Of a stretch of 21,678 nucleotides of DNA, positions 7,481-14,217 are shown piece by piece. The translations under genes were made by a program, and so were the position numbers. The notes under the pieces were generated by a model. That model saw nothing but the letters and a program-made list of their open reading frames with translations, was not told the origin of the DNA and searched no databases. The stretch is from NCBI GenBank assembly GCA_900547815.1, contig URHY01000037.1, forward strand, positions 1 to 21,678, read 5' to 3'. Origin of the DNA: an uncultured Solobacterium sp. GTDB lineage: Bacteria > Bacillota_I > Bacilli_A > Erysipelotrichales > Erysipelotrichaceae. Position 1 is the stretch's first letter, and each line of letters begins with the position of its first letter.

Positions 7481-8653
7481 ATGAAAAAAGTAAAAAGAAA
7501 AGTGAACAGAAAAAGAATTATAATTGTAGTGCTGATTCCGCTTATTTGTATCGCATTATTGATTGCGAATTTTACTAGTATTCGATTGAGTATTAAAGGA
7601 TATCATAAAGAGGATAAAAAGGTTGTATTAAAATTAGAAAAAGATGATATCAAAGATATCTTGGACTATGATCAAATTATTGATATTTCGAAGTGGAATA
7701 AAGTAAAAAATGATTCGCACTATTTATTGTATGACAAGTATTACAGGGCTTCTAAAGAGAGTGTAAAGAAAGTTGTTTATTATATTGATTCTTACTATGA
7801 AAGAATGGAAGACTTAAATTATTTGGGCTATACAACGGATGTGTTATTTAAAAATTCAGATGTATATACCATTTCAAATTTGGATACATTGATTTCAGCA
7901 AGTGTACCTTATAAAAAGGCAAAGAAATATTTGGCGATTAAAGGGGCACAAATCAAAGATATCAAGGAATATGTGGATTCTGGATTAAAGCCTTTAAAAG
8001 CAGTATTAACCGTTTCTTATCCAGGTATTGATTCAAGTAAGCGTGATGATCGTACATATACAATTGAGGATCCTGCAAATATGTTGGTTTTAATTAAAAA
8101 TGGTTTTAGTGTACCAAGCGATTATGTACCAAGCGATTTAAGAGATGTGAATATTCCATATGAAAGTGAAGTTGGACAATTAAGGGATGAAGCAGCAACT
8201 GCGCTTGAGAATATGTATAAGGATGGTTTGAAAAAAGGTTATAGTATTGCGATCAAGAGTTCATATCGTTCTTATGAAACACAATTAGCTGTTTATAATG
8301 AATATTTTGCGATGTATGATGCGGCTTATGCGGCAAGCTTAGTTTCGACTCCAGGATCAAGTGAACACCAATGCGGATTGAGTGTAGATCTAACAAGTCA
8401 AAGTGTATTGGATGGAGAATATGGAACGTTTGGAGAATCACCAGACTATGATTGGGTTGAAGAAAATGCCTATAAATATGGATTCATTTTGCGTTTCCCA
8501 GAAAATGCAAGAGATAGAACGGGCGCTACTAATGAGCCATGGCACTTTAGATATGTAGGAAAAGAAGCAGCTAAAGAAATTCATGATAAAGGATGGATCT
8601 TAGAGGATTATATTGAACATCATGGATTTGCATATAATTTGCGTTTGAATTGA
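7481..8653 (+). CDS. VanY-type D-alanyl-D-alanine carboxypeptidase (peptidase M15B), membrane-anchored
   Basis: A 390-residue zinc D,D-carboxypeptidase that trims the terminal D-Ala from peptidoglycan stem peptides outside the membrane. A very basic N-terminus (MKKVKRKVNRKR) precedes one hydrophobic segment (about 13-30), giving an uncleaved anchor. A roughly 210-residue linker region of unknown fold follows, then the catalytic domain (about 230-375). That domain has SSYRSYETQ, the zinc motif SEHQCGLSVD (H296, D303) and EPWHFRYVG (E352, H355). I chose ATG 7481, with SD AGGTG six bases upstream, over the in-frame TTG at 7430 because the promoter -10 lies between them. There is no VanR/VanS, VanH or ligase nearby, so this is more likely housekeeping cell-wall maturation than glycopeptide resistance. 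Confidence 0.88.
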   Translation: MKKVKRKVNRKRIIIVVLIPLICIALLIANFTSIRLSIKGYHKEDKKVVLKLEKDDIKDILDYDQIIDISKWNKVKNDSHYLLYDKYYRASKESVKKVVYYIDSYYERMEDLNYLGYTTDVLFKNSDVYTISNLDTLISASVPYKKAKKYLAIKGAQIKDIKEYVDSGLKPLKAVLTVSYPGIDSSKRDDRTYTIEDPANMLVLIKNGFSVPSDYVPSDLRDVNIPYESEVGQLRDEAATALENMYKDGLKKGYSIAIKSSYRSYETQLAVYNEYFAMYDAAYAASLVSTPGSSEHQCGLSVDLTSQSVLDGEYGTFGESPDYDWVEENAYKYGFILRFPENARDRTGATNEPWHFRYVGKEAAKEIHDKGWILEDYIEHHGFAYNLRLN

Positions 8654-8681
8654 CGAATATAAAGGAATTAGTTTAAACTAA
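8650..8681 (+). promoter_or_regulatory. Candidate promoter with overlapping 14-bp perfect palindrome upstream of the ZIP gene
   Basis: TTGACG (8650-8655), an 18-bp spacer and TAAACT (8674-8679). The -10 sits inside a perfect palindrome, TTAGTTTAAACTAA (8668-8681). The -35 overlaps the vanY stop codon. TTAG...CTAA ends are typical of DtxR/MntR-family metal-repressor operators, and the downstream gene is a metal transporter. The link to that regulator family is inference. Confidence 0.5.
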
Positions 8682-8695
8682 CTATGGTGATAATT

Positions 8696-9442
8696 ATGTG
8701 GTTAGGATTACTAATTCCTTTTTTTGGCACAACTTTAGGTTCAGCAGTTGTGTATTTTATGGAAAATAAAAATAATGAACTATTATCTAGATGCTTTTCC
8801 GGTATTGCCTCGGGTGTCATGATAGCCGCAAGTATTTGGTCCTTATTGATTCCGGCAATCGAACAAGAAAAGAATATTTTGATCATTGTACTTGGTATAT
8901 TCTTAGGTGCTTTATTACTTTTAGCCTTGGATTGTATTGTTCCTCATATGCATCCTGGAACAAATGATGAAGAGGGAAAAGAAACACATCTTAAGAAAAC
9001 GACAAAGCTAGTTTTTGCGGTTACTTTGCATAATATTCCAGAAGGTATGGCCGTTGGTGTGGTATTGGCGCAAGCTTTAAACACACAAAATTTGTATTCC
9101 GCTTTAGCTTTATCCATTGGGATTGCGATACAAAACTTTCCCGAAGGCGCTATTTTATCTTTACCCTTAAAGAGCAATGGATATTCAAAACATAAGGCAT
9201 TTTTGATTGGTGCATTATCTGGTATTGTAGAACCAATATTTGGCTATGTCACAATCCTATTTTCAAATTGGATTTTACAATGCTTGCCACTTTGTTTAAG
9301 TTTTGCGGCAGGCGCTATGTTGTTTGTGGTGATTGAAGAACTGGTTCCGGAAATGGCACAAGGAAAACATTCGAATATACCAACAATTTCTTTCTTGTTT
9401 GGATTTTGTATCATGATGGTGTTGGATGTAATTTTAGGATAA
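8696..9442 (+). CDS. ZIP-family divalent metal transporter
   Basis: A 248-residue integral membrane transporter for divalent metals (Zn, and possibly Mn or Fe in ZupT-like members), normally importing into the cytoplasm. About eight hydrophobic segments are visible. The metal-binding helices carry HNIPEG (H112, N113, E116) and the paired NFPEG (N147, E150), with a conserved Glu in GIVEPIFG (E179). The acidic/His loop VPHMHPGTNDEEGKETH (about 82-98) between two helices is the usual variable metal-binding loop. ATG 8696 is preferred because GGTGA lies five bases upstream; ATG 8684 has no SD at workable distance. The gene has its own promoter/palindrome, so it is probably regulated by metal independently of vanY. 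Metal specificity cannot be decided from the sequence. Confidence 0.88.
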   Translation: MWLGLLIPFFGTTLGSAVVYFMENKNNELLSRCFSGIASGVMIAASIWSLLIPAIEQEKNILIIVLGIFLGALLLLALDCIVPHMHPGTNDEEGKETHLKKTTKLVFAVTLHNIPEGMAVGVVLAQALNTQNLYSALALSIGIAIQNFPEGAILSLPLKSNGYSKHKAFLIGALSGIVEPIFGYVTILFSNWILQCLPLCLSFAAGAMLFVVIEELVPEMAQGKHSNIPTISFLFGFCIMMVLDVILG

Positions 9443-9537
9443 GCTTTCAATTTTTTCAGAAAAGAGTTAAAATTATTTTACATTATGTAGAAGACCAATA
9501 TGGAATTCTGCATTTTCTTTTAGGAAGGGTGAAGGCG

Positions 9538-10881
9538 TTGGAAAGCACAGATTTATTAAAGGGAAGCATATGGAAATCAATATTGATATTTTCTTTACCA
9601 TTATTGGTTGGAAATTTATTTCAACAATTATACAATACAGTAGATTCGTATGTGGTAGGAAACTTTGTCAGTTCGCATGCCCTTGCCGCCGTAGGACAAT
9701 CGACTTCCATCATTAATATGTTAGTTGGATTCTTTATGGGATTATCAACGGGTGCTGGTGTTGTGATTGCACAATATTTTGGGGCAAAAGAAACAAAAAA
9801 GATGCAGGATTCCATTCATACATCTTTGGCTTTAACTTTAGTTTTATGTGTCTTATTCACAATATTGGGTATTGCTCTTTCTAAGCCCATTTTAGTTATG
9901 ATTGGTTCACCTAAAGAAGTTTTACCTTTGGCTGTAATTTATCTTCAAATCTATTTTGCGGGCGTATCCTTCTCGTTAATTTATAATATGGGCGCCGGAA
10001 TTTTAAGAGCTTTGGGCGATAGTAAAAATCCGTTGATCTACTTAGTTGTATCGAGTTTAGTCAATATTGTATTAGACTTTGTGTTTGTGATCTACTTTCA
10101 TTTAGGTGTTGCCGGTGTTGGTATTGCGACAACACTTGCACAGCTTGTATCCGCTATTTTAGTCATGCATGAATTGATTCATACAGATAAAGATTATAAG
10201 GTATATATTTCTAAGATTCGTTTTTCAAAGCCAATTCTCTCAAGAATTATTTCAATTGGAATTCCGGCAGCCCTACAAAATAGTATTGTTTCTTTTTCCA
10301 ATGTGATTGTTCAATCGTATATTTCTAAATTTGGTTCAGCAGCTGTTGCAGGATATAGTACAACTACAAAACTAGACGGTTTCTTGCAGCTTCCAATTCA
10401 AAGCTTCTCGATGGCTATCACAACGTTTGTGGGACAGAACTATGGAGCTCAAAACTATAAGCGTGTAAGAAAAGGTTTATATACAACACTATTGATGTGT
10501 GAAATAATCATCGCATTAGGAGCCTTCTTGATTTATACAAATGGAGAGTTCTTAGTCGGATTATTCTCACAAGATAAAGATGTGATTGTAGCTGGTGTGA
10601 CTATGATTTCTGTCTTTGCGCCAGGCTATATCTTCCTTCCTTTATCCCATATCACTGCAGGTGCCCTAAGAGGTGTTGGTTTATCGAAAATACCAATGTA
10701 TTCGATGATTTTATGTTTCGTTATTTTAAGACAAGTCTATTTATTTGTGGCAACACAATTTAGTTCAGAATTAATTACTGTATTCTTAGGTTGGCCATTG
10801 ACATGGATTGTAAATGCAGCACTATTGATGGGGTATTATCATATATATTCAAAAAAACTAGTAAGAGGCGATATTTATTAA
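9538..10881 (+). CDS. MATE-family multidrug/metabolite exporter 1
   Basis: A 447-residue polytopic membrane protein of the MATE family, driven by a proton or sodium gradient and exporting organic cations or other small molecules. The characteristic start (LLKGSIWKSILIFSLPLLVGNL), the QLYNTVDSYVVGNF segment and twelve hydrophobic spans in two similar halves support the family. The start is uncertain. The frame is open back to 9406, but that would overlap the ZIP gene and add 44 non-membrane residues. TTG at 9538, with AGGAAGG nine bases upstream, gives the normal family length; GTG at 9529 abuts that SD. No terminator separates it from the ZIP gene, so partial read-through is possible. The stop codon lies inside the loop of the following terminator. 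Substrate unknown. Confidence 0.87.
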   Translation: MESTDLLKGSIWKSILIFSLPLLVGNLFQQLYNTVDSYVVGNFVSSHALAAVGQSTSIINMLVGFFMGLSTGAGVVIAQYFGAKETKKMQDSIHTSLALTLVLCVLFTILGIALSKPILVMIGSPKEVLPLAVIYLQIYFAGVSFSLIYNMGAGILRALGDSKNPLIYLVVSSLVNIVLDFVFVIYFHLGVAGVGIATTLAQLVSAILVMHELIHTDKDYKVYISKIRFSKPILSRIISIGIPAALQNSIVSFSNVIVQSYISKFGSAAVAGYSTTTKLDGFLQLPIQSFSMAITTFVGQNYGAQNYKRVRKGLYTTLLMCEIIIALGAFLIYTNGEFLVGLFSQDKDVIVAGVTMISVFAPGYIFLPLSHITAGALRGVGLSKIPMYSMILCFVILRQVYLFVATQFSSELITVFLGWPLTWIVNAALLMGYYHIYSKKLVRGDIY

Positions 10882-10894
10882 TCGTCTCCTTTTT
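10865..10894 (+). terminator. Rho-independent terminator after MATE 1 (left copy of a direct repeat)
   Basis: GAGGCGAT (10865-10872) pairs with ATCGTCTC (10881-10888) with one G-U pair, followed by CTTTTT. It contains the last codons and stop of MATE 1. An almost identical 30-bp sequence (29/30) lies at 12699-12728. Confidence 0.75.
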
Positions 10895-10936
10895 ATACCC
10901 TTGAACAGTAAATTCTAAATGGGTATAATGGGTATA
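10894..10936 (+). promoter_or_regulatory. Promoter of the ATPase gene with (T)ATACCC/GGGTATA half-sites
   Basis: TTGAAC (10901-10906), exactly 17 bp, then a perfect TATAAT (10924-10929). Half-sites TATACCC (10894-10900), GGGTATA (10921-10927) and GGGTATA (10930-10936) flank and overlap the -35 and -10. They resemble the GGTATACC site upstream of the regulator operon, so the same GntR-family protein may act here. That last point is inference. Confidence 0.6.
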
Positions 10937-10957
10937 ACAGATGGTAGGTGAAGAATT

Positions 10958-12688
10958 ATGGATAATGAGAAAATAATAGAGCGTATTGCTGAAATTGAGC
11001 GTGAGATAGCTGTTTTGCCGGCTGGTGGCGTTTCTAAAAAGAATGTACATGGTAAAGTTTATTACTATCATAGAATCACTCAGAATGGGAAGCGAATGGA
11101 AAAATATGTAAAAGTTGAAGATGTTGATGAACTTAAATCGAATATTGAGAAAAGAAAAAAATTAGAAAAGGAATTAAAAAAATTAAAACAATGTATGCCT
11201 AAAGAAAAAAATCTTGACTTTAAGACAAAGGTGATTGTTGGTAATAGACTCAAATTTTTAGTTTCTATTACACGAAACTATAAAAAAAAAGAATGTATTC
11301 AAATGCTTAGAGATTATATCTTCAAAGATATAGACGATAAAGTATTCATATTATATGGATTAAGACGAACTGGAAAAACCACATTGATTCGTCAGATTAT
11401 TTTAGAATTGTCTGAATCTGATTTTAATAAAGCTGCGTTTATTCAAGTTACATCAAAAGATTCTTTATCCGATATTGATGAAGACTTAAGATTGTTAGAA
11501 AAAAATGGATATAAATATGTATTTTTGGATGAAGTGACAATGATGGAAGATTTCATTGAAGGCTCCGCTTTATTTTCGGATATTTATGCAAGTAGTGGAA
11601 TGAAAATTGTTCTTTCTGCAACGGATTCGCTTGGTTTCACGTTTTCTAAAGAAGAACAATTATATGATCGATGTATTATGCTACATACTACATTTATACC
11701 CTATAGAGAATTTGAAAATGTACTTGGTATATATGGGATTGATGAGTATATACGTTATGGAGGGACAATGAGTCTTGGTGGAATCAATTATAATGCGAGC
11801 ACACCATTTTCAAATATTAAGGATACAGAAGAGTATATTAATACTTCGATTGCGAAGAATATCCAACATTCTTTAAAGATGTACCAATATGGGGGTCATT
11901 TTCGTCAGCTTTTAGATTTATATGAAAAAGGAGAGCTTACGAATGTGATTAATCGAGTAGTAGAAGATATGAATCATAGATTTACAAAAAGTGTTGTGGA
12001 AAGAATCACTGCCAATAATTTGTTGGGGGATAGAGTGGACTCATTAAATCTAGATAAGGTGACTCTGGGAATAAAGAATATGCTTGATATTTTAAATAAG
12101 GAAGAACAAAGTGTTGATATTAGTGATGTGCATATGACTCAAATTAAAGAGTATCTGGCGATATTGGACTTAATAAAAGAAATAGATTTAGAATATTTAC
12201 CAGAAGTAAACCAGAAGAGTAAAATTATAGTGGTTACACAGCCTGGTTTAAGATATGCACAAGCCGAAGCTATTGTTGAAAATCTTCTTTTAGATGAAAA
12301 GTTCCAAGAGTTAGATATCCAAAAAAGGACACGTATTTTAGAACGTTTACTTAGTGAAATTCGTGGCAAAATGATGGAGGATATAGTTCTTTTGGAAACA
12401 AAACTCGCAAAAAAAGATAAACATGTCTTTAAATTGCAATTTCCAATTGGTGAGTTTGATATGGTTGTGCAAGATCCGAAAACATTATCATGTGAAATAT
12501 ATGAAATAAAATACAGTAAGGAACGAGCATGTGAACAATATCGACATATAAATGATGAAGAAAAGTGTGCGATGACGACACATCGATATGGCAATATTAC
12601 CGGAAGGTATGTGATTTATCGTGGAGAAAATACAGAGATGGATACGATTCAGTATTTAAACGTTGAAGATTATTTAAAAAGTTTGTAG
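10958..12688 (+). CDS. AAA-family ATPase with C-terminal PD-(D/E)XK-like motif (function unknown)
   Basis: A 576-residue cytoplasmic protein. The N-terminal 1-80 is a charged coiled coil around a small module, LPAGGVSKKNVHGKVYYYHR. An AAA_14/ATPase_2-type P-loop domain follows, with Walker A GLRRTGKTTL (134-143), Walker B YVFLDEV (187-193) and VLSATDS (218-224). The family-typical IPYREFENVLG lies at about 247-257. A helical region follows, then a C-terminal segment with GEFD (D501) and YEIK (E516, K518), a spacing compatible with a PD-(D/E)XK nuclease-like fold as in DUF4143/DUF234-type relatives. SD AGGTGA lies seven bases before ATG. The gene stands alone between two near-identical terminators, unrelated to its neighbours, and looks like an acquired cassette. 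ATPases of this group are common in gut bacteria and have no settled function; a defence or DNA-processing role is only a possibility. Confidence 0.8.
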   Translation: MDNEKIIERIAEIEREIAVLPAGGVSKKNVHGKVYYYHRITQNGKRMEKYVKVEDVDELKSNIEKRKKLEKELKKLKQCMPKEKNLDFKTKVIVGNRLKFLVSITRNYKKKECIQMLRDYIFKDIDDKVFILYGLRRTGKTTLIRQIILELSESDFNKAAFIQVTSKDSLSDIDEDLRLLEKNGYKYVFLDEVTMMEDFIEGSALFSDIYASSGMKIVLSATDSLGFTFSKEEQLYDRCIMLHTTFIPYREFENVLGIYGIDEYIRYGGTMSLGGINYNASTPFSNIKDTEEYINTSIAKNIQHSLKMYQYGGHFRQLLDLYEKGELTNVINRVVEDMNHRFTKSVVERITANNLLGDRVDSLNLDKVTLGIKNMLDILNKEEQSVDISDVHMTQIKEYLAILDLIKEIDLEYLPEVNQKSKIIVVTQPGLRYAQAEAIVENLLLDEKFQELDIQKRTRILERLLSEIRGKMMEDIVLLETKLAKKDKHVFKLQFPIGEFDMVVQDPKTLSCEIYEIKYSKERACEQYRHINDEEKCAMTTHRYGNITGRYVIYRGENTEMDTIQYLNVEDYLKSL

Positions 12689-12698
12689 GGATCAAATT

Positions 12699-12730
12699 GA
12701 GGCGATATTTATGAATCGTCTCCTTTTTTT
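12699..12730 (+). terminator. Rho-independent terminator after the ATPase gene (right copy of the direct repeat)
   Basis: GAGGCGAT (12699-12706) pairs with ATCGTCTC (12715-12722), followed by a C and seven T. It lies 10 bases after the ATPase stop. Compared with the left copy it carries one substitution (T at 10879 to G at 12713) and a longer T-run. Confidence 0.8.
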
Positions 12731-12761
12731 GTATACCAAAACATGATATGATGGGTATACC
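12731..12761 (+). promoter_or_regulatory. Regulator-operon promoter with GGTATACC operator
   Basis: GTATACC (12731-12737) and GGGTATACC (12753-12761, with perfect palindrome GGTATACC) flank an extended -10, TGATATGAT (12744-12752). A repressor bound here would cover the promoter, suggesting autoregulation by the GntR-family protein encoded downstream. The -35 is poorly defined because it falls in the terminator T-run. Confidence 0.55.
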
Positions 12762-12783
12762 AATTATATAGGGAGAAAAGAGT

Positions 12784-13305
12784 ATGGATAAGGATAATAT
12801 ATATGTACTTCGCGACATAGATTGTTTTATGTCGGTTACAGAAGCGATTCGTGAACAAGGTTTAACTTTAGAAAATCGTATTATTGAAAAGAAAGTGATT
12901 GAATCCAATTACTATTTGTCGAAACAATTAAATGTGCCGTTGGCTACTAAACTCTTCTATTTATGTCGAGTTCGATATGTAGAAGGGATCGCCCAATCCA
13001 TTGAAAAAACGTATATTGAATATTCGAAGGTGGAAGGACTTGAAGAATATGATCTTGGGAATACATCGTTTTATGGGCTTTTATTAAGGGAATATGGTAT
13101 ACAGGTTTATGAAACACAAGAAGAATTATTATTGGTGGAGGCAAAAAGGGAAGAAAAAAGATTATTAGGATTAGAAGGAAAATGCGAGATTTTATTAAAT
13201 CGTGGAACTTCTTATGTTTCAAAAAATGATCATGAGCCTTTTGAATATTTTGAAATGTCAAGTCTACCAAGCTTTTATAGATATAGGAGTGTGTCAGAAA
13301 TATGA
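12784..13305 (+). CDS. Stand-alone UTRA ligand-binding domain protein, no DNA-binding domain
   Basis: A 173-residue protein that matches the effector-binding UTRA domain of HutC-type GntR regulators from near its first residues. FMSVTEAIREQGLTLENRI aligns with the UTRA entry strand, KLFYLCRVRYVEGIAQSIEKTYI with the core, and the rest runs to the C-terminal strand (EPFEYFEMSSLPSFYRYR). No winged-helix precedes it: the 95 bases upstream are a terminator plus promoter, and the gene has its own SD (GGGAG, 8 bases from ATG). The stop overlaps the start of the complete GntR regulator (ATGA), so the two are made together. Plausible roles are a heterodimer partner or ligand sponge that tunes the repressor; a degenerate duplicate is the alternative. 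Domain assignment is fairly sure, role is inference. Confidence 0.75.
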   Translation: MDKDNIYVLRDIDCFMSVTEAIREQGLTLENRIIEKKVIESNYYLSKQLNVPLATKLFYLCRVRYVEGIAQSIEKTYIEYSKVEGLEEYDLGNTSFYGLLLREYGIQVYETQEELLLVEAKREEKRLLGLEGKCEILLNRGTSYVSKNDHEPFEYFEMSSLPSFYRYRSVSEI

Positions 13306-14033
13306 GTGAAAAACCAATCTATGTACAACTGATGGACAGCATCAAAAAGAAAATTCAGGATGGACAACTTCAAGTCGGAGATCGTTTAGTGAGTGAAAGA
13401 GAGATGTCCGAACAATATGGAATCAATCGAATGACGGTGCGAAATGCATTAAAAAAACTACAAGAAGAAGGGGTTATTAAAACAAAAAGAGGCAGTGGAA
13501 ACTATGTTGCGAAAGTTCCATATGTTGAAGAAAAACTAGAATTAGGTCGTGCCGGTGTTTATTCATTGAGTGCGCAGATTCGTCAAAAGGGAATGAAATC
13601 GAGTCGTAAAACACTATCTTTGACAAAGATAAAGCCTAAAGATAAATTAAAGGAAGTTTTTCCAAATGAAGATCATATATATGAAATTATTCGTTTATCT
13701 TATATCAATGATGAGCCTTATGCATTGCAGAAGGTATATATTCCTTGTTCTAAATTCGAGGATGCAGAGCGTTTTGATTTTGAGAGCTTTTCATTATATG
13801 ACTATATGGATGATTTAGGACATCGACCTAGAACTATGGTTTCTTATTTGCGCATTGATTCTTTGCCGATAGAGTATCGAAAATATATGGATATTGAAAG
13901 AAATGTATTTATTTTTGATTATCATGGCTATGATGAGAATCGTGAATTGGTGGAGTATACAATTTCATATCATAATCCAAAGTATTCATCATTTAAATAT
14001 GTAACCCAAGAGTTGAAGTTTAGAAGTCAATAA
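13302..14033 (+). CDS. GntR-family (HutC/UTRA) transcriptional regulator of the PTS operon
   Basis: A 243-residue regulator. The N-terminal winged helix (about 5-70) shows the GntR pattern: PIYVQLMDSIKKKI, GDRLVSEREMSEQYGINRMTVRNAL, and the wing KTKRGSGNYVAK. The UTRA effector domain follows (about 80-240), with IIRLSYINDEPYALQKVYIP as its core. Relatives bind phosphorylated sugars or glycated compounds and release operators of the TTGGTATA type, which are abundant just downstream and upstream of this regulator pair. The start overlaps the UTRA-only gene; AGGAG lies 12 bases upstream. It is expected to repress the PTS operon and its own operon until the phosphorylated substrate appears. A TTGGTATA half-site directly follows the stop (14035-14042). 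Confidence 0.9.
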   Translation: MSEKPIYVQLMDSIKKKIQDGQLQVGDRLVSEREMSEQYGINRMTVRNALKKLQEEGVIKTKRGSGNYVAKVPYVEEKLELGRAGVYSLSAQIRQKGMKSSRKTLSLTKIKPKDKLKEVFPNEDHIYEIIRLSYINDEPYALQKVYIPCSKFEDAERFDFESFSLYDYMDDLGHRPRTMVSYLRIDSLPIEYRKYMDIERNVFIFDYHGYDENRELVEYTISYHNPKYSSFKYVTQELKFRSQ

Positions 14034-14057
14034 ATTGGTATATAAGTATATCAGAAT

Positions 14058-14091
14058 AGAGGTGTCTAATTGGTAGATACCTCTTTTTTTT
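14058..14091 (+). terminator. Rho-independent terminator after the regulator operon
   Basis: AGAGGTGTCT (14058-14067), a 7-base loop and AGATACCTCT (14075-14084) form a 10-bp stem with one G-U pair. An eight-T run follows (14084-14091). Confidence 0.88.
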
Positions 14092-14106
14092 GCGACTAAT
14101 ATTGAA

Positions 14107-14126
14107 TTGGTATACATGTGTGCCAA
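14107..14126. promoter_or_regulatory. Near-palindromic operator TTGGTATACATGTGTGCCAA
   Basis: A 20-bp imperfect palindrome (8 of 10 positions paired) lies just upstream of the PTS promoter -35. Its arms fit the TTGGTATA pattern of GntR/HutC operators. Confidence 0.6.
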
Positions 14127-14134
14127 AGAAATTG

Positions 14135-14163
14135 TTGATATTGGTATATATACATGGTATAAA
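14135..14163 (+). promoter_or_regulatory. Promoter of the PTS/SIS operon
   Basis: TTGATA (14135-14140), exactly 17 bp, then TATAAA (14158-14163). Half-sites TTGGTATA (14141-14148) and TGGTATA (14155-14161) fill the spacer and overlap the -10, so a bound repressor would block RNA polymerase. Confidence 0.75.
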
Positions 14164-14175
14164 TGAATTAGGAAA

Positions 14176-14195
14176 TGGTATTAGATATATACCAA
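14176..14195. promoter_or_regulatory. Downstream operator TGGTAT-N7-ATACCA in the PTS leader
   Basis: An inverted repeat with 6-bp arms lies between the predicted transcript start (about 14170) and the SD (AAGGAGG at 14203-14209). It carries the same half-site as the promoter-overlapping operators. Confidence 0.5.
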
Positions 14196-14217
14196 TGTCA
14201 TTAAGGAGGAGAGTAAT

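Noticed and set aside
7481..8653. A glycopeptide-resistance (van) cluster.
   Set aside because: Only a VanY-type carboxypeptidase is present, with no two-component system, dehydrogenase, ligase or VanX; M15B carboxypeptidases are common housekeeping enzymes.
9478..9490. TTACAT-T-ATGTAG before MATE 1, similar to the palindrome at 7409-7425.
   Set aside because: The spacing differs (1 versus 5 bases), the match is imperfect and the composition is AT-rich, so a shared regulator is not supported.
9406..9537. A 44-residue N-terminal extension of MATE 1 overlapping the ZIP gene.
   Set aside because: The extension is not MATE-like and begins inside the ZIP coding region; the SD near 9522 supports a start at 9538.
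12139..12594. A 151-residue open frame on the minus strand opposite the ATPase gene.
   Set aside because: It lies fully inside the ATPase coding region, has no recognisable domain and no good SD; the composition (Ser/Ile/Phe/Cys-rich) is typical of antisense frames in AT-rich genes.
10865..12730. A classical transposon or integrative element around the ATPase gene.
   Set aside because: There is no transposase, integrase or terminal inverted repeat; only the direct terminator repeats support mobility, so no mobile element was annotated.
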